Shown in pieces: positions 52,595-61,329 of a DNA stretch of 64,000 nucleotides. Position 1 is the stretch's first letter; every line of letters starts with the position of its first letter. Source of the DNA: Cyclobacteriaceae bacterium (GTDB lineage: Bacteria; Bacteroidota; Bacteroidia; Cytophagales; Cyclobacteriaceae); contig JANQEU010000022.1 in the NCBI GenBank assembly GCA_028278225.1, positions 62,001 through 126,000 of the forward strand, read 5' to 3'. The notes beneath the pieces were generated by a model. The model was not told the DNA's origin and made no database searches. It worked only from the letters and a program-made list of their open reading frames with translations. A program made the position numbers and the translations under genes.

Positions 52595-53271
52595 TGGTGC
52601 AAGGATCTCTAACGCCGGATCAGCAAATTACAATTCCAATTAGAGTTTCATTTTATTTTCGCTACGGCAAACGTCTCTTTGACCTGATGGTCGGTATTTC
52701 ACTCCTGGTGATCCTGGTACCGGTTTACGTTCTGGTGTCATTACTGGTTTTGTTTTCTTCACGTGGACCGATCTTCTACAGCCAGGAGAGATTGGGTCAG
52801 CTTGGCAGACCATTTACTTTTTATAAGTTTCGCAGTATGTATGTCAATAGCGAACCCGACGGACCGCAATTGTCAATCGGTGAAGAGGATCCCCGGGTTA
52901 CAGGTGTTGGAAAGTTCCTGAGAAAAACCAAATTGGATGAGATCCCTCAACTTTGGAATGTGCTTAAGGGAAATATGTCCCTTGTTGGCCCAAGACCTGA
53001 ACGGCCTTTTTATGTGGAAAAAGCCGTTGCACTTGATGGCGATGTTAAAGCGCTGCAGCGAATCAGGCCCGGGATCACATCTATCGGACAGATCGAGTTC
53101 GGATATGCGCATAATTTGAACGATGTGGTAGAGAGAATGCGGATTGACCTGAAATACCGGAATAGCATTTCATTGCGTACGGACCTTTCCATTCTTTTCA
53201 GGACCGTGCTGATCGTTCTGTTTATTGCGCCAAAGCCCAAAAAATCAAGGACGTACAAAGACTCTCATTAA
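52594..53271 (+). CDS. Initiating sugar-phosphate transferase (bacterial sugar transferase family)
   Basis: A 225-residue polyprenyl-phosphate glycosyl-1-phosphate transferase of the PglC/WcaJ C-terminal type. It has one membrane helix (LMVGISLLVILVPVYVLVSLL), then GPIFYSQERLGQLGRPFTFYKFRSM, the catalytic LRKTKLDEIPQLWNVLKG, and SLVGPRPERP. It loads the first sugar phosphate onto undecaprenyl phosphate for glycan assembly on the inner membrane. The frame is open further upstream but the start is ATG 52594, overlapping the previous stop (TAATG). It ends tail to tail with the glycosyltransferase cluster, overlapping by 4 bp. Confidence 0.93.
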   Translation: MVQGSLTPDQQITIPIRVSFYFRYGKRLFDLMVGISLLVILVPVYVLVSLLVLFSSRGPIFYSQERLGQLGRPFTFYKFRSMYVNSEPDGPQLSIGEEDPRVTGVGKFLRKTKLDEIPQLWNVLKGNMSLVGPRPERPFYVEKAVALDGDVKALQRIRPGITSIGQIEFGYAHNLNDVVERMRIDLKYRNSISLRTDLSILFRTVLIVLFIAPKPKKSRTYKDSH

Positions 53272-54140
53272 TTACTTCGAAAGGCCTGGGCTTTTCCAAG
53301 GTAGTAGGCCACCGCCCTTAGCACAATTCGAAGCGGGTAAAAAAGGAAAAGCATGACCGATCTGTTTTGAAGAATAAATTTTGACTCCGAACGAATAAAT
53401 TTTAATCCCTCGGACAAAGACGGGCCAAATCTTTTGAACAATCTTCGATTCCTGGCATGAAAAGTGCCGATTTTGAAATACCTGGATAGCTCCTGCCGCA
53501 TTGTGTAATTGTGCGAGTGAATAACTTTGGCCGATGGTGCATATCCAATGCAATATCCGTGGAGCAGGAGTTTTGCTGCTGCAATAGCATCCTCCCCAAA
53601 ATCAACATTATTCCCAAAATATCCGATCTCCTTCAGGCAATCTTTTCTATAAGCTGCAAAAGAGTTTGAAAGGAAAAAAGTTCTGAAACCATATTTGCCT
53701 GCATCATTCATAGATCGGGAAAATGGTTGATCGGAGTAATTGTAAAACCTGGAATGCCGTGCCAGGAGATTTGCTTTTTCGTCAGGGATTTGTTTCCCTC
53801 CCACAGCTGCAATCCTTTCATCATGTGTCAGAGGCTCGATAATATTACAAATGGAGTTTTCATCGGCAGGGAGAGCATCCTGTGTCAGGAAGATAAGATA
53901 ATCTCCCGAAGCGATTTCCGCAGCCAGCGTTCTGGTTCCCGCATGGTCAAACTCGCTCTTTTCTATTTTCTTTGTTTTTATTCCAGGGGCTGAAGCGATT
54001 TGCAATGTTTCATCAGTGGAGGAAGAATCGATTACCAGGATTTCCTGTGGAGGAGCTGTTTGGATCATCAGGGAAGCAAGTAATTCATCCAGAAATGAGG
54101 CGGCATTGTATGTTGGTATGATGATACTTACCTTATTCAT
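53268..54140 (-). CDS. Glycosyltransferase family 2 (rhamnosyltransferase-like)
   Basis: A 290-residue GT-A enzyme: VSIIIPTYNAASFLDELLASL at the start, then EILVIDSSSTDET with the nucleotide-binding Asp. LTQDALPADENS stands in the DxD position; TQDA rather than DxD is typical of rhamnosyltransferase-like GT2 proteins. The C-terminal part has weakly hydrophobic stretches (MLFLFYPLRIVLRAVAYYLG) that may touch the membrane. It is the last gene of a five-gene leftward glycosyltransferase operon. Confidence 0.88.
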   Translation of the reverse strand: MNKVSIIIPTYNAASFLDELLASLMIQTAPPQEILVIDSSSTDETLQIASAPGIKTKKIEKSEFDHAGTRTLAAEIASGDYLIFLTQDALPADENSICNIIEPLTHDERIAAVGGKQIPDEKANLLARHSRFYNYSDQPFSRSMNDAGKYGFRTFFLSNSFAAYRKDCLKEIGYFGNNVDFGEDAIAAAKLLLHGYCIGYAPSAKVIHSHNYTMRQELSRYFKIGTFHARNRRLFKRFGPSLSEGLKFIRSESKFILQNRSVMLFLFYPLRIVLRAVAYYLGKAQAFRSN

Positions 54141-54143
54141 GTT

Positions 54144-54941
54144 TTATAGCCAGAATGTCTTTTTCAATCTTTTTATCACGGAGTGCGGAAACAAGCCCAC
54201 AAGATAATTTTTTATAATACCCAATCGCTTCAGCAAGGGGTCTTTTGAGAAATCTGAGATCACGTGGATCTTGGATTTGAATTGTGCTTTGCGCTGTTTT
54301 ATCGTGATACCCCGTGGATTTAGTTCACACCTGGTCAGTACTTCCGGGATATTGGCAGTTTCGAAATTATTTACGATTTGATAAAAGTATGCGTAGTCCT
54401 CGGTGAAGTATTCTGTAGGATACGGACCAATCTCATCAAGTATTTCCGTTCGGAACGTAACAGCTGAGCCTCCAAAGCAATTCTGAAAATTCATCGCCTT
54501 TTTTATCTCCTTATGGCTCTCAGGTACTTTGTATGTGAATACGCTACGGTTACTTTCTGTGTCAAAAAAATCCACCCAGGATCCGACAAGTGATATTCCG
54601 GGGTTATCCGTTAAAAATTGTTTTTGTTTTTTGAGTCGGTTATGCATCATTTCATCTCCACTGTCTATCCGGGCGATATAAGCAAATGACCTGTTTCGAA
54701 TAAGTTCCAAACCTAAATTCAGAGCCTGGGCCACTCCCTGATTTCTATTCAATGACCTAATAGTTAGGTGTAGGAGTGATCCATAATGGTCTTCCAGTCT
54801 TTCTTTGTCGAATTCCTGACTTCCGTCATCGATTACAAAAACATTTACCTTGGTGCTGTTGTCATTTGCAATACTATCCAGGGTTCGCATCAAACCGGTG
54901 TAGTTGTTAAAATGAGGAATCAAAACTGCGAGATCATCCAT
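54144..54941 (-). CDS. Glycosyltransferase family 2
   Basis: A 265-residue GT-A enzyme: LAVLIPHFNNYTGLMRTLDSI, VFVIDDGSQEFD for nucleotide binding, and IARIDSGDEMMHNRLKKQ with the DxD-type metal site IDSGD. It starts within the 3' end of the next upstream gene (22-bp overlap) and ends 3 bp before the following one, so translation is coupled. Sugar donor and acceptor cannot be read. Confidence 0.9.
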   Translation of the reverse strand: MDDLAVLIPHFNNYTGLMRTLDSIANDNSTKVNVFVIDDGSQEFDKERLEDHYGSLLHLTIRSLNRNQGVAQALNLGLELIRNRSFAYIARIDSGDEMMHNRLKKQKQFLTDNPGISLVGSWVDFFDTESNRSVFTYKVPESHKEIKKAMNFQNCFGGSAVTFRTEILDEIGPYPTEYFTEDYAYFYQIVNNFETANIPEVLTRCELNPRGITIKQRKAQFKSKIHVISDFSKDPLLKRLGIIKNYLVGLFPHSVIKRLKKTFWL

Positions 54942-55855
54942 TTCTTCCGAAAGTGAAATTCGATGTAATACTTCAGCATTTTAATGAACATGTAAAATGT
55001 AGGAGCCAGCCATATGAATCTGAATGGCACGCAGCCGTTTGACACTTCTTTGATCCTGTGGATCTGACAAACTCTTTCGCTGACGGAAAGATCGGATCTA
55101 TGTTTAAAATAGCAATTAATATACCCAAGTTTTGGATTGTCAGAAGTCCTGGGAAAGCCGTGCTCCTGGTCAACCACCTGCACCACTTCCTGAATCTGAA
55201 AAGCACTACCATACATTTTAAGTAACCTTAGATATAGATCATAATCCTGACCTGCGATCAATGATTCATCATACCCACCGACATCAATTATTCTTTTTTT
55301 TAGTGCCATAAACTGTCCGCCTACACGATTCCAAATTTTCTGATCGTTGTAGGATACAATTCTCCTATGGCCTATTTCATATTTCTTGTTGACATCATGG
55401 ACAATACTTCTGGCTGTGATAAAAGACCATTTCGGAGAGAAATGCTTAGTGAATACTTCAATGCGGGTGCTGTACCAGTAGTCGTCATCATCTAATCCTG
55501 TGATGATGTCGTTTCTGGCAGTTTTTATAGCAAGATTTCTGGAGAATGAAGCCCCCTTCCTGGTGTTGTTTCTTAAATAAATAAAATTTGGGTTTTGATC
55601 TACAAAGTCATTCAAATAAGTCTCAGTGCCATCCGAACTTCCATCGTCCACGACTATACATTCATCTATCTGATGGGTTTGAGCCAATACCGATTCCAGA
55701 GACCTTTGCAGTAGTTCAAGTCTATTATGGGTCACTATGAAAGCGGAAATTCTCAAGGACAAAGATGAATTGATTTTAAAAGTAATCTTTAACCAATTAA
55801 GATAGTCCCTGGAGATTAGAAAGTGATCAATCCTTTTTCTCCTTTTCCTGATCAA
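54920..55855 (-). CDS. Glycosyltransferase family 2
   Basis: A GT-A enzyme of up to 311 residues: ISAFIVTHNRLELLQRSLES, ECIVVDDGSSDGTETYL, and the metal site ITGLDDDDYW. No ATG precedes the catalytic domain. TTG at 55855 gives a 35-residue basic leader that overlaps the previous gene by 29 bp; TTG codons at 55762 or 55756 would start right at the domain. The true start is therefore open. It is part of the five-gene operon, and the overlap suggests recent gene packing. Confidence 0.87.
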   Translation of the reverse strand: MIRKRRKRIDHFLISRDYLNWLKITFKINSSLSLRISAFIVTHNRLELLQRSLESVLAQTHQIDECIVVDDGSSDGTETYLNDFVDQNPNFIYLRNNTRKGASFSRNLAIKTARNDIITGLDDDDYWYSTRIEVFTKHFSPKWSFITARSIVHDVNKKYEIGHRRIVSYNDQKIWNRVGGQFMALKKRIIDVGGYDESLIAGQDYDLYLRLLKMYGSAFQIQEVVQVVDQEHGFPRTSDNPKLGYINCYFKHRSDLSVSERVCQIHRIKEVSNGCVPFRFIWLAPTFYMFIKMLKYYIEFHFRKKWMISQF

Positions 55856-56771
55856 GTTGCCGTGGTGATAACATAAATCCGCATAACCAAGCTATCCGCT
55901 TGCCGTATTTCAGGGCGTTTTGTGTATAAAAAATACTGAGAAGAAAGAATATTACGATAGGGACCCGGATCAAAATTGAAAATATCATTTTAAGTATTAT
56001 TGGAAAACTTCCGGGGCGGTCAGCAATGAACCTGAAGGTCTTGCCGCTTTGAAATGATCTTTTTATCTGATAGACAAAACTTATTTTGTGAGGAGCCGTC
56101 CAGTGATAAACGATAATGTCAGGATCATACCAGAAATCGCCATTTTGTTTTGACAACTGTAAAAAGATATAGGTATCCTCACCGCCTTGAATTTGTGTAT
56201 TCAGTCCGAGCTTTGGACTAAAAACAGGATCAAGAAGCACATCTGTCTTTGAAAGGGCCATATTACTGCCTGCAAAGCCATGAGATTTTACTTCACCTGT
56301 TAGGAAATGTGGCGTTTCACCCCAGGATCTCATTTCAATTTCCGGTGAGAACCACCATGGAGTTTTTTTTTCGAATCGTGGAATGATCTTACCTCCGATT
56401 GCAATTGGCTTTGGTGATACGGTTTCAAATGATGTGAGGATTTTTGACGCCCAATCAGGATGGGCACAACCATCATCATCCATGAAAGCAACATAATTAC
56501 CCCGGGCTAATTTCCAGCCGGTGTTGCGGGCATTGGAGGGGCCGGGAGCTACCTCAGTCGTGTACCGGAAATTCGGATTTGAGCTGGTGAAAACCTCACA
56601 GATCTTTGCCGTATTATCACTGGAATTGTTATCGACAATGATCACTTCATACAAACCTCGGTCCAAAGTTTGGGCCTCCAATGACTTCAGGCACAGTTCG
56701 AGCAATTTGGCGCGATTAAATGTCGCCACCACGATGGTAAGCTGAGTGCTGATATGTTCTACTCTGCCCAT
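55827..56771 (-). CDS. Glycosyltransferase family 2 (membrane-associated C-terminus)
   Basis: A 314-residue enzyme: LTIVVATFNRAKLLELCLKSL, YEVIIVDNNSSDNTAK, and YVAFMDDDGCAHPDW with the DDD metal site. GGEDTYIFLQLSKQNGDFWY is the acceptor/base region with ED. A hydrophobic segment near 265-290 (MIFSILIRVPIVIFFLLSIFYT) probably anchors it to the inner membrane. It follows the GT4 gene by 4 bp. Confidence 0.9.
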   Translation of the reverse strand: MGRVEHISTQLTIVVATFNRAKLLELCLKSLEAQTLDRGLYEVIIVDNNSSDNTAKICEVFTSSNPNFRYTTEVAPGPSNARNTGWKLARGNYVAFMDDDGCAHPDWASKILTSFETVSPKPIAIGGKIIPRFEKKTPWWFSPEIEMRSWGETPHFLTGEVKSHGFAGSNMALSKTDVLLDPVFSPKLGLNTQIQGGEDTYIFLQLSKQNGDFWYDPDIIVYHWTAPHKISFVYQIKRSFQSGKTFRFIADRPGSFPIILKMIFSILIRVPIVIFFLLSIFYTQNALKYGKRIAWLCGFMLSPRQLDQEKEKKD

Positions 56772-56775
56772 TCTT

Positions 56776-57852
56776 TTACTGGAGATTCTGTCCGGACCTT
56801 TCGCTGTAAATGGAAGAATACGTATTCACCATCTGCAGCAGGTCATAATCTCTTTCTACGAGTTGCCGGTTGATTTTCACGGCGTCCATTCTTTGCTCAT
56901 TGTTTAGCGCAGAAATGTGATGGATAAGATCAGCTAGTTTTTCAGGATCATCCGGATAGAAAGTAAATTCCTCCGGCAGCAAACCATTTGTGTTTGCTGG
57001 TTTTGAAATTGCACATACACATCCACAGGCGATTGCTTCCAAAAGGACATTGGAACAACCTTCTGAGAATGACGGAATTACCAACACATCCAGATCATAA
57101 TAGAACGACGTAACATCATCCGATTCCGGCTCCCAGATAACCCTCTCCTCCAATTCATTGGTTTGTACAAGCCCTGCAAGTTCTTGTTGATACCTGATAT
57201 CAAATTTCTGATCACCTTTTATTTTCAAGGTGAAGTTCAGCTCTTTTTTTAGGATTCCACAAGCCGCAATCAGCAATTCTATGTTCTTTATTCGGTCTAT
57301 CCTTCCAAGAAAACCAATGGCATAAGCTCCTTTCCTTCGTTTTTCTGTTGGCATAAATGGAAATTTTTCCAGGTCTATGCCATTTTTTACGAAGTGGAGT
57401 GTGTTCCGGGGTGAAATCAGTTTTTGTAAATCCAAGTATGCACCTCTACTATTGCATACCAATTGCCATTTTAATTTGAACAGGCGCAGGTATTTTCGAA
57501 CCAGATTATAATACCAGCCCAGGTGAGACCCGGAGCCCCTGATTTCAATGATCAGTTTACTATGACGAAGTACTCCGCAAAACATCATGATATGCCGGCT
57601 GTAGGCACGGCTGCAAATGATGGCCTTACGATACTTGAAAATGGTCCAAAACAAAAATGATCTTACTCTTTTAGTATGACGAGGCAATACGATTAATTCA
57701 ACATCAGCAGGAATCTCATATTCGATTTTATCATGAAGCAACAAAAGAGAGACTGAAAAAAGAGATCTGTCGTAACCTTCAAGGAAATAAACCAATTGTC
57801 TTTCCAATCCGCCACGAACCAGTGAGGAGGATATAAAAAGGATTTTTTTCAA
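56776..57852 (-). CDS. Glycosyltransferase family 4 (GT-B fold)
   Basis: A 358-residue GT-B glycosyltransferase. The N-terminal Gly-rich loop is LVRGGLERQLVYFL. The donor-binding domain has YAIGFLGRIDRIKNIELLI and the EX7E motif in FSEGCSNVLLEAIACGC. These enzymes use nucleotide-sugar donors with retention of configuration. It is the first gene of the leftward operon, facing a rightward GT2 gene across 150 bp that should hold divergent promoters. Confidence 0.92.
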   Translation of the reverse strand: MKKILFISSSLVRGGLERQLVYFLEGYDRSLFSVSLLLLHDKIEYEIPADVELIVLPRHTKRVRSFLFWTIFKYRKAIICSRAYSRHIMMFCGVLRHSKLIIEIRGSGSHLGWYYNLVRKYLRLFKLKWQLVCNSRGAYLDLQKLISPRNTLHFVKNGIDLEKFPFMPTEKRRKGAYAIGFLGRIDRIKNIELLIAACGILKKELNFTLKIKGDQKFDIRYQQELAGLVQTNELEERVIWEPESDDVTSFYYDLDVLVIPSFSEGCSNVLLEAIACGCVCAISKPANTNGLLPEEFTFYPDDPEKLADLIHHISALNNEQRMDAVKINRQLVERDYDLLQMVNTYSSIYSERSGQNLQ

Positions 57853-58002
57853 GGCTCAGTTGCTATTTTGTTCATAAGCTATCTCAAAAAAATAAGAATC
57901 GTATCCTATGAGAAAAAGCATTGCATGTTACAAACAGGATTTCAATCCCCGGAGAATGGTAATTTTAAGCAACTCTTAACTTATAGCTAAAGGATTTTCG
58001 CA

Positions 58003-58830
58003 TTGGATCCGCTTGTTACCGTAATTATACCCAATTACAATCATGGAAAATTCCTGAGAGAGAGAATTGAATCTGTATTTAATCAATCCTACAACAATAT
58101 TGAGGTCATAATTCTTGACGATAAATCAGTTGATAATAGCAGGGAGATAATTGAAGAGGTATCCGATGACCACCGGATAAAGGAGGTATTATACAGTCAT
58201 AAAAATACCGGAAACCCATTCCGGCAATGGAAGAAAGGTATTGAAAAAGCAACGGGTGATTTTATATGGATTGCCGAGAGTGATGATGTTTCGGATACCA
58301 CATTCTTATCCGAAGGAATTGAATCACTTCTGAAAAGTAAGTTGGGCGTATATTTCTGCAATTCCCGGCACATCGATGAGAAAGGAGAAATTCTTGAAAA
58401 GATTGAAAAACCATATGAAATATATGGAACAAGGGGAGTCCTGGGCAGGAGATTTCTGTTGAATAAGTATTTTACAAGAATGTCACCAATAAAAAATACC
58501 AGTGCCGCCATTGTAAAGAAAGGTGTTATTTCTCCTCAAATTCTTAACAGCATTAGAAGGTTTCGCTTTGCAGGAGACAAGTTCTTTTTTGTGCTCCTGA
58601 GTGAAAAGACACAATTTTATCACAGCATAAACTACTGCAATTACATTAGAGATCATTCCATGACCACCCGTGCCGGGAGAAAAATGGGTATGGAGATTAG
58701 AAGATTTCTTGAAAACATTTATATAACATTTTACCTGCTCAGACGAGGATATATAAGTGTGAAAGATTTCGTGATTTCAGTGCGTCATTACCGCAAGACT
58801 ATTTTCCAGTCAAAAAGTGCCATCCTATAG
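58003..58830 (+). CDS. Glycosyltransferase family 2 (TTG start)
   Basis: A 275-residue GT-A enzyme: VTVIIPNYNHGKFLRERIESV, EVIILDDKSVDNSREII, and IWIAESDDVSDTTF with ESDD in the metal-binding position. The start is TTG at 58003: an in-frame TAA lies 15 bp upstream, no ATG is available before the conserved VTVIIPNYN strand, and AAAGGA lies at a suitable distance. It is followed 2 bp later by the next gene. Confidence 0.9.
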   Translation: MDPLVTVIIPNYNHGKFLRERIESVFNQSYNNIEVIILDDKSVDNSREIIEEVSDDHRIKEVLYSHKNTGNPFRQWKKGIEKATGDFIWIAESDDVSDTTFLSEGIESLLKSKLGVYFCNSRHIDEKGEILEKIEKPYEIYGTRGVLGRRFLLNKYFTRMSPIKNTSAAIVKKGVISPQILNSIRRFRFAGDKFFFVLLSEKTQFYHSINYCNYIRDHSMTTRAGRKMGMEIRRFLENIYITFYLLRRGYISVKDFVISVRHYRKTIFQSKSAIL

Positions 58831-58832
58831 TT

Positions 58833-59732
58833 ATGTCTAAAGTCCTGGTAGGAGTCCTCCATTGTATAGAAAATGAGTTTGAGGCCTGTATGGATGCTAT
58901 CAGAAGTCAAACTCATAAGGACTATGACTTGTTTGTAGTTGAGAAACTGCGGAACAAAGCGGCTCACCACAAGCTTTACAGTACCTTCATGGAAAATAAG
59001 AACGACTTTGATTTCTTCATTAAGATCGATGCTGACATGGTTTTATGCAGAAACACCTTCTTCGAGGAGGTTGTAGATGAAATGCAGGAAGATCCGTCAG
59101 TTGATCATCTGGAGGTAACTGTGGACGACTTTCTTACCCGGAAGCTGATCTTTGGGCTCAGTATTTTTCGAAACGATGTAACGTGGTACCAAAATGAAGA
59201 TAACCTCTTCGTAGACCGGGTGGTAAAGTCTAAAAATAAGAAAGTTCTTTCCGATCCCACTCATCCACTTGTCCCGGCTGCCCGTCATTGTCCGGATCCG
59301 TCTGATTTTCAGGCTTTCCACTATGGACTACACAAGGCCGCAAAGGTAATTCAGGCTGACCGGGATGCGCGAGACGAAAATGGTGCTGCCTACCACTTCT
59401 CTAACATTAAGGCGATTATGTCAAACTATCTTGAAACCGATTGGGAAAAGGCAGGATACGCACTTTTTGGAGCGCTTTGGGCTTTGAATAATAATATCGA
59501 TCACACCTGGGTGGACTATGATTCGGACAAAGCTCATAAATTATTTAACGATATCCAGCCAGCTGATTTGAGTGATAAAATTGCAGCCGAGTACGATGAG
59601 AATAATCTATTTAGTGCTTTGGCCCATGATTATGCTTATTTTCACAATACCCGGATACGCAAGATCAAATTCCCGCTGTTGAAATTGTACATCAGGAAAC
59701 TGCGTCAGAGATTATTTCCAACTGCTGGCTAA
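58833..59732 (+). CDS. Glycosyltransferase-like protein with DxD motif (unassigned)
   Basis: A 299-residue protein, probably GT-A fold. MSKVLVGVLHCIENEFEACMD opens with a strand and a helix, YDLFVVEKLRNKAAHHKL follows, and FIKIDADMVLCRNTFFEE holds a DAD metal motif. I cannot place it in a named GT family, and the usual IPxYN/DDGS signatures of GT2 are absent. The C-terminal half is helical with a basic end (YIRKLRQRLFP), suggesting membrane association. Translated just behind the preceding GT2 gene, it probably acts on the same glycan. Confidence 0.7.
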   Translation: MSKVLVGVLHCIENEFEACMDAIRSQTHKDYDLFVVEKLRNKAAHHKLYSTFMENKNDFDFFIKIDADMVLCRNTFFEEVVDEMQEDPSVDHLEVTVDDFLTRKLIFGLSIFRNDVTWYQNEDNLFVDRVVKSKNKKVLSDPTHPLVPAARHCPDPSDFQAFHYGLHKAAKVIQADRDARDENGAAYHFSNIKAIMSNYLETDWEKAGYALFGALWALNNNIDHTWVDYDSDKAHKLFNDIQPADLSDKIAAEYDENNLFSALAHDYAYFHNTRIRKIKFPLLKLYIRKLRQRLFPTAG

Positions 59733-59738
59733 TTCGAA

Positions 59739-60479
59739 TTAGCCACGGTAATGTGCAATGCATTTGTCTACCGGGCCCGAATATTTCAGTAAGGATTGAT
59801 CAATGATCAGGCAATTAACCGCAACTTTTCGAAGCAGATCCATGTTGTGACTTACGATTATGATGGATTTACCTATCCGGGCCAACTCTTCCATCTTTTG
59901 AATGCATTTCTTTTGAAATTCGAGATCTCCTACGGCCAGAACCTCATCTACCAGCAAGATATCAGAGCTTAAGTGCGTTGAAACCGAAAAACCCAATCGA
60001 ACCTGCATTCCGCTGGAGTATCTTTTTATAGGGGTGTCAAGAAATTTCTCAACTCCCGCGAAAGCCACGATCTCATCAAAGTGGTCCCTGATCTCAGATC
60101 GTTTCATTCCCATCACCACACCGTTCAAAAAGATATTTTCCCGACCTGTCAGTTCCGGATGAAACCCGGTTCCCAGTTCTAATAAACTGGCCACCTTCCC
60201 TCTGATTCTGATCTTGCCGGTTGTAGCCTTTGTTATGCGGCTGATCAATTTCAGTAATGTCGATTTTCCAGATCCATTTGGCCCAATGATACCCAGAACC
60301 TCACCATCCTCAAGTTTGAAATTGATGTCTTTCAATGCCCAGAATTCCTCCCTGAGGATATTGGTGTCCGACCGGAAAATTTTCGAAGATATTAATTCAC
60401 GAAGCGAATATTTGGACGGATCATTTCGATGATCTATGACGTATTTCTTACCCAGATGCTGAACTTCCAGAACTGTCAT
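59739..60479 (-). CDS. Polysaccharide ABC exporter ATP-binding protein (Wzt/TagH/KpsT type)
   Basis: A 246-residue ATPase: Walker A GPNGSGKSTLLKL (near 67-79), Q-loop region KVASLLELGTGFHPELTGREN (typical of glycan exporters), signature YSSGMQVRLGFS, Walker B ILLVDEVLAVGD, and switch His in IVSHNM. It lacks the C-terminal carbohydrate-binding extension of Wzt proteins that recognise capped O-antigens, so it should act as a general exporter. It lies 4 bp downstream of its permease gene. Confidence 0.94.
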   Translation of the reverse strand: MTVLEVQHLGKKYVIDHRNDPSKYSLRELISSKIFRSDTNILREEFWALKDINFKLEDGEVLGIIGPNGSGKSTLLKLISRITKATTGKIRIRGKVASLLELGTGFHPELTGRENIFLNGVVMGMKRSEIRDHFDEIVAFAGVEKFLDTPIKRYSSGMQVRLGFSVSTHLSSDILLVDEVLAVGDLEFQKKCIQKMEELARIGKSIIIVSHNMDLLRKVAVNCLIIDQSLLKYSGPVDKCIAHYRG

Positions 60480-60483
60480 TGCC

Positions 60484-61317
60484 TCAGATGATATCTGCTA
60501 ATTTTCTTTCCGATTTTCGGAAATATACAATCCCTACTATTACCATACACACAATGATTATTAATGAAATCCGGAAGCTTAGTATCGGAAATGGATCCCT
60601 GGAAAGTGAAAATGCCCAGCGGAACCCATCAATAATTCCAACCATAGGATTCACGGAATAGAGTGGCATCCATTTTTCCGGAATGAGTGAACTTGTAAAC
60701 CCTACGGGAGAAATATAAATGCCGATCTGAATGATAAAGGGTATTACCAGTCCGACATCCCTGTACTTGGCGTTCATGGCGCTAAAAAGGAATCCCAGGC
60801 CGATTGCCAGTAAAAACGTTTGAAAGATAAAGACAGGCAGGGTAAGGATTCTCCAGTCAACCGGTTGCTGATATATAATGAAAAGGATGAAAACAAGAAT
60901 CAATGAAATTAACAGATCGACGATATTGACGACAACCGCACTTGTTGGGATCAGCAGCCTTGGCAAATAGACCTTTGAGATCATCCTGGAATTGAACACC
61001 AGGCTTTGACTGCTTTTTGTAAATGAACTGGAAAAAAATTGCCAGGGCAAAATGCCCACAAAAACCAGAAGTGGATACGGAACGCCACCTGAGGGAAGGT
61101 GAGCAATTTTGTCAAATACGATTACAAAAATTACTATCGTAATCAAAGGCCGCAGAATACTCCAGGTGATCCCTAAGATCGTTTGCTTGTATCTGACTTT
61201 AATATCCCTCCAGGACAGGATGTAAAGTATTTCCCGAAACTTCCACAAGTCGGAGAAGTAGTGGCTGTCAGGCTTCTCTGCGTCGAGAATTACATCAAAT
61301 TCTTCCTCCTTTTTCAT
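60484..61317 (-). CDS. Polysaccharide ABC exporter permease (Wzm/TagG type)
   Basis: A 277-residue ABC-2 type membrane protein with six predicted spans. Conserved features are DIKVRYKQTILGITWSILRP near 40-60, PWQFFSSSFTKSSQSLVFN, and SAMNAKYRDVGLVIPFIIQIGIYISPVGF. It exports lipid-linked glycan to the periplasm with the ATPase encoded next. The gene lies in a leftward unit with the sulfotransferase-like and phosphopantetheinyl transferase genes. Confidence 0.94.
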   Translation of the reverse strand: MKKEEEFDVILDAEKPDSHYFSDLWKFREILYILSWRDIKVRYKQTILGITWSILRPLITIVIFVIVFDKIAHLPSGGVPYPLLVFVGILPWQFFSSSFTKSSQSLVFNSRMISKVYLPRLLIPTSAVVVNIVDLLISLILVFILFIIYQQPVDWRILTLPVFIFQTFLLAIGLGFLFSAMNAKYRDVGLVIPFIIQIGIYISPVGFTSSLIPEKWMPLYSVNPMVGIIDGFRWAFSLSRDPFPILSFRISLIIIVCMVIVGIVYFRKSERKLADII

Positions 61318-61329
61318 TAGTTTCTCAAT

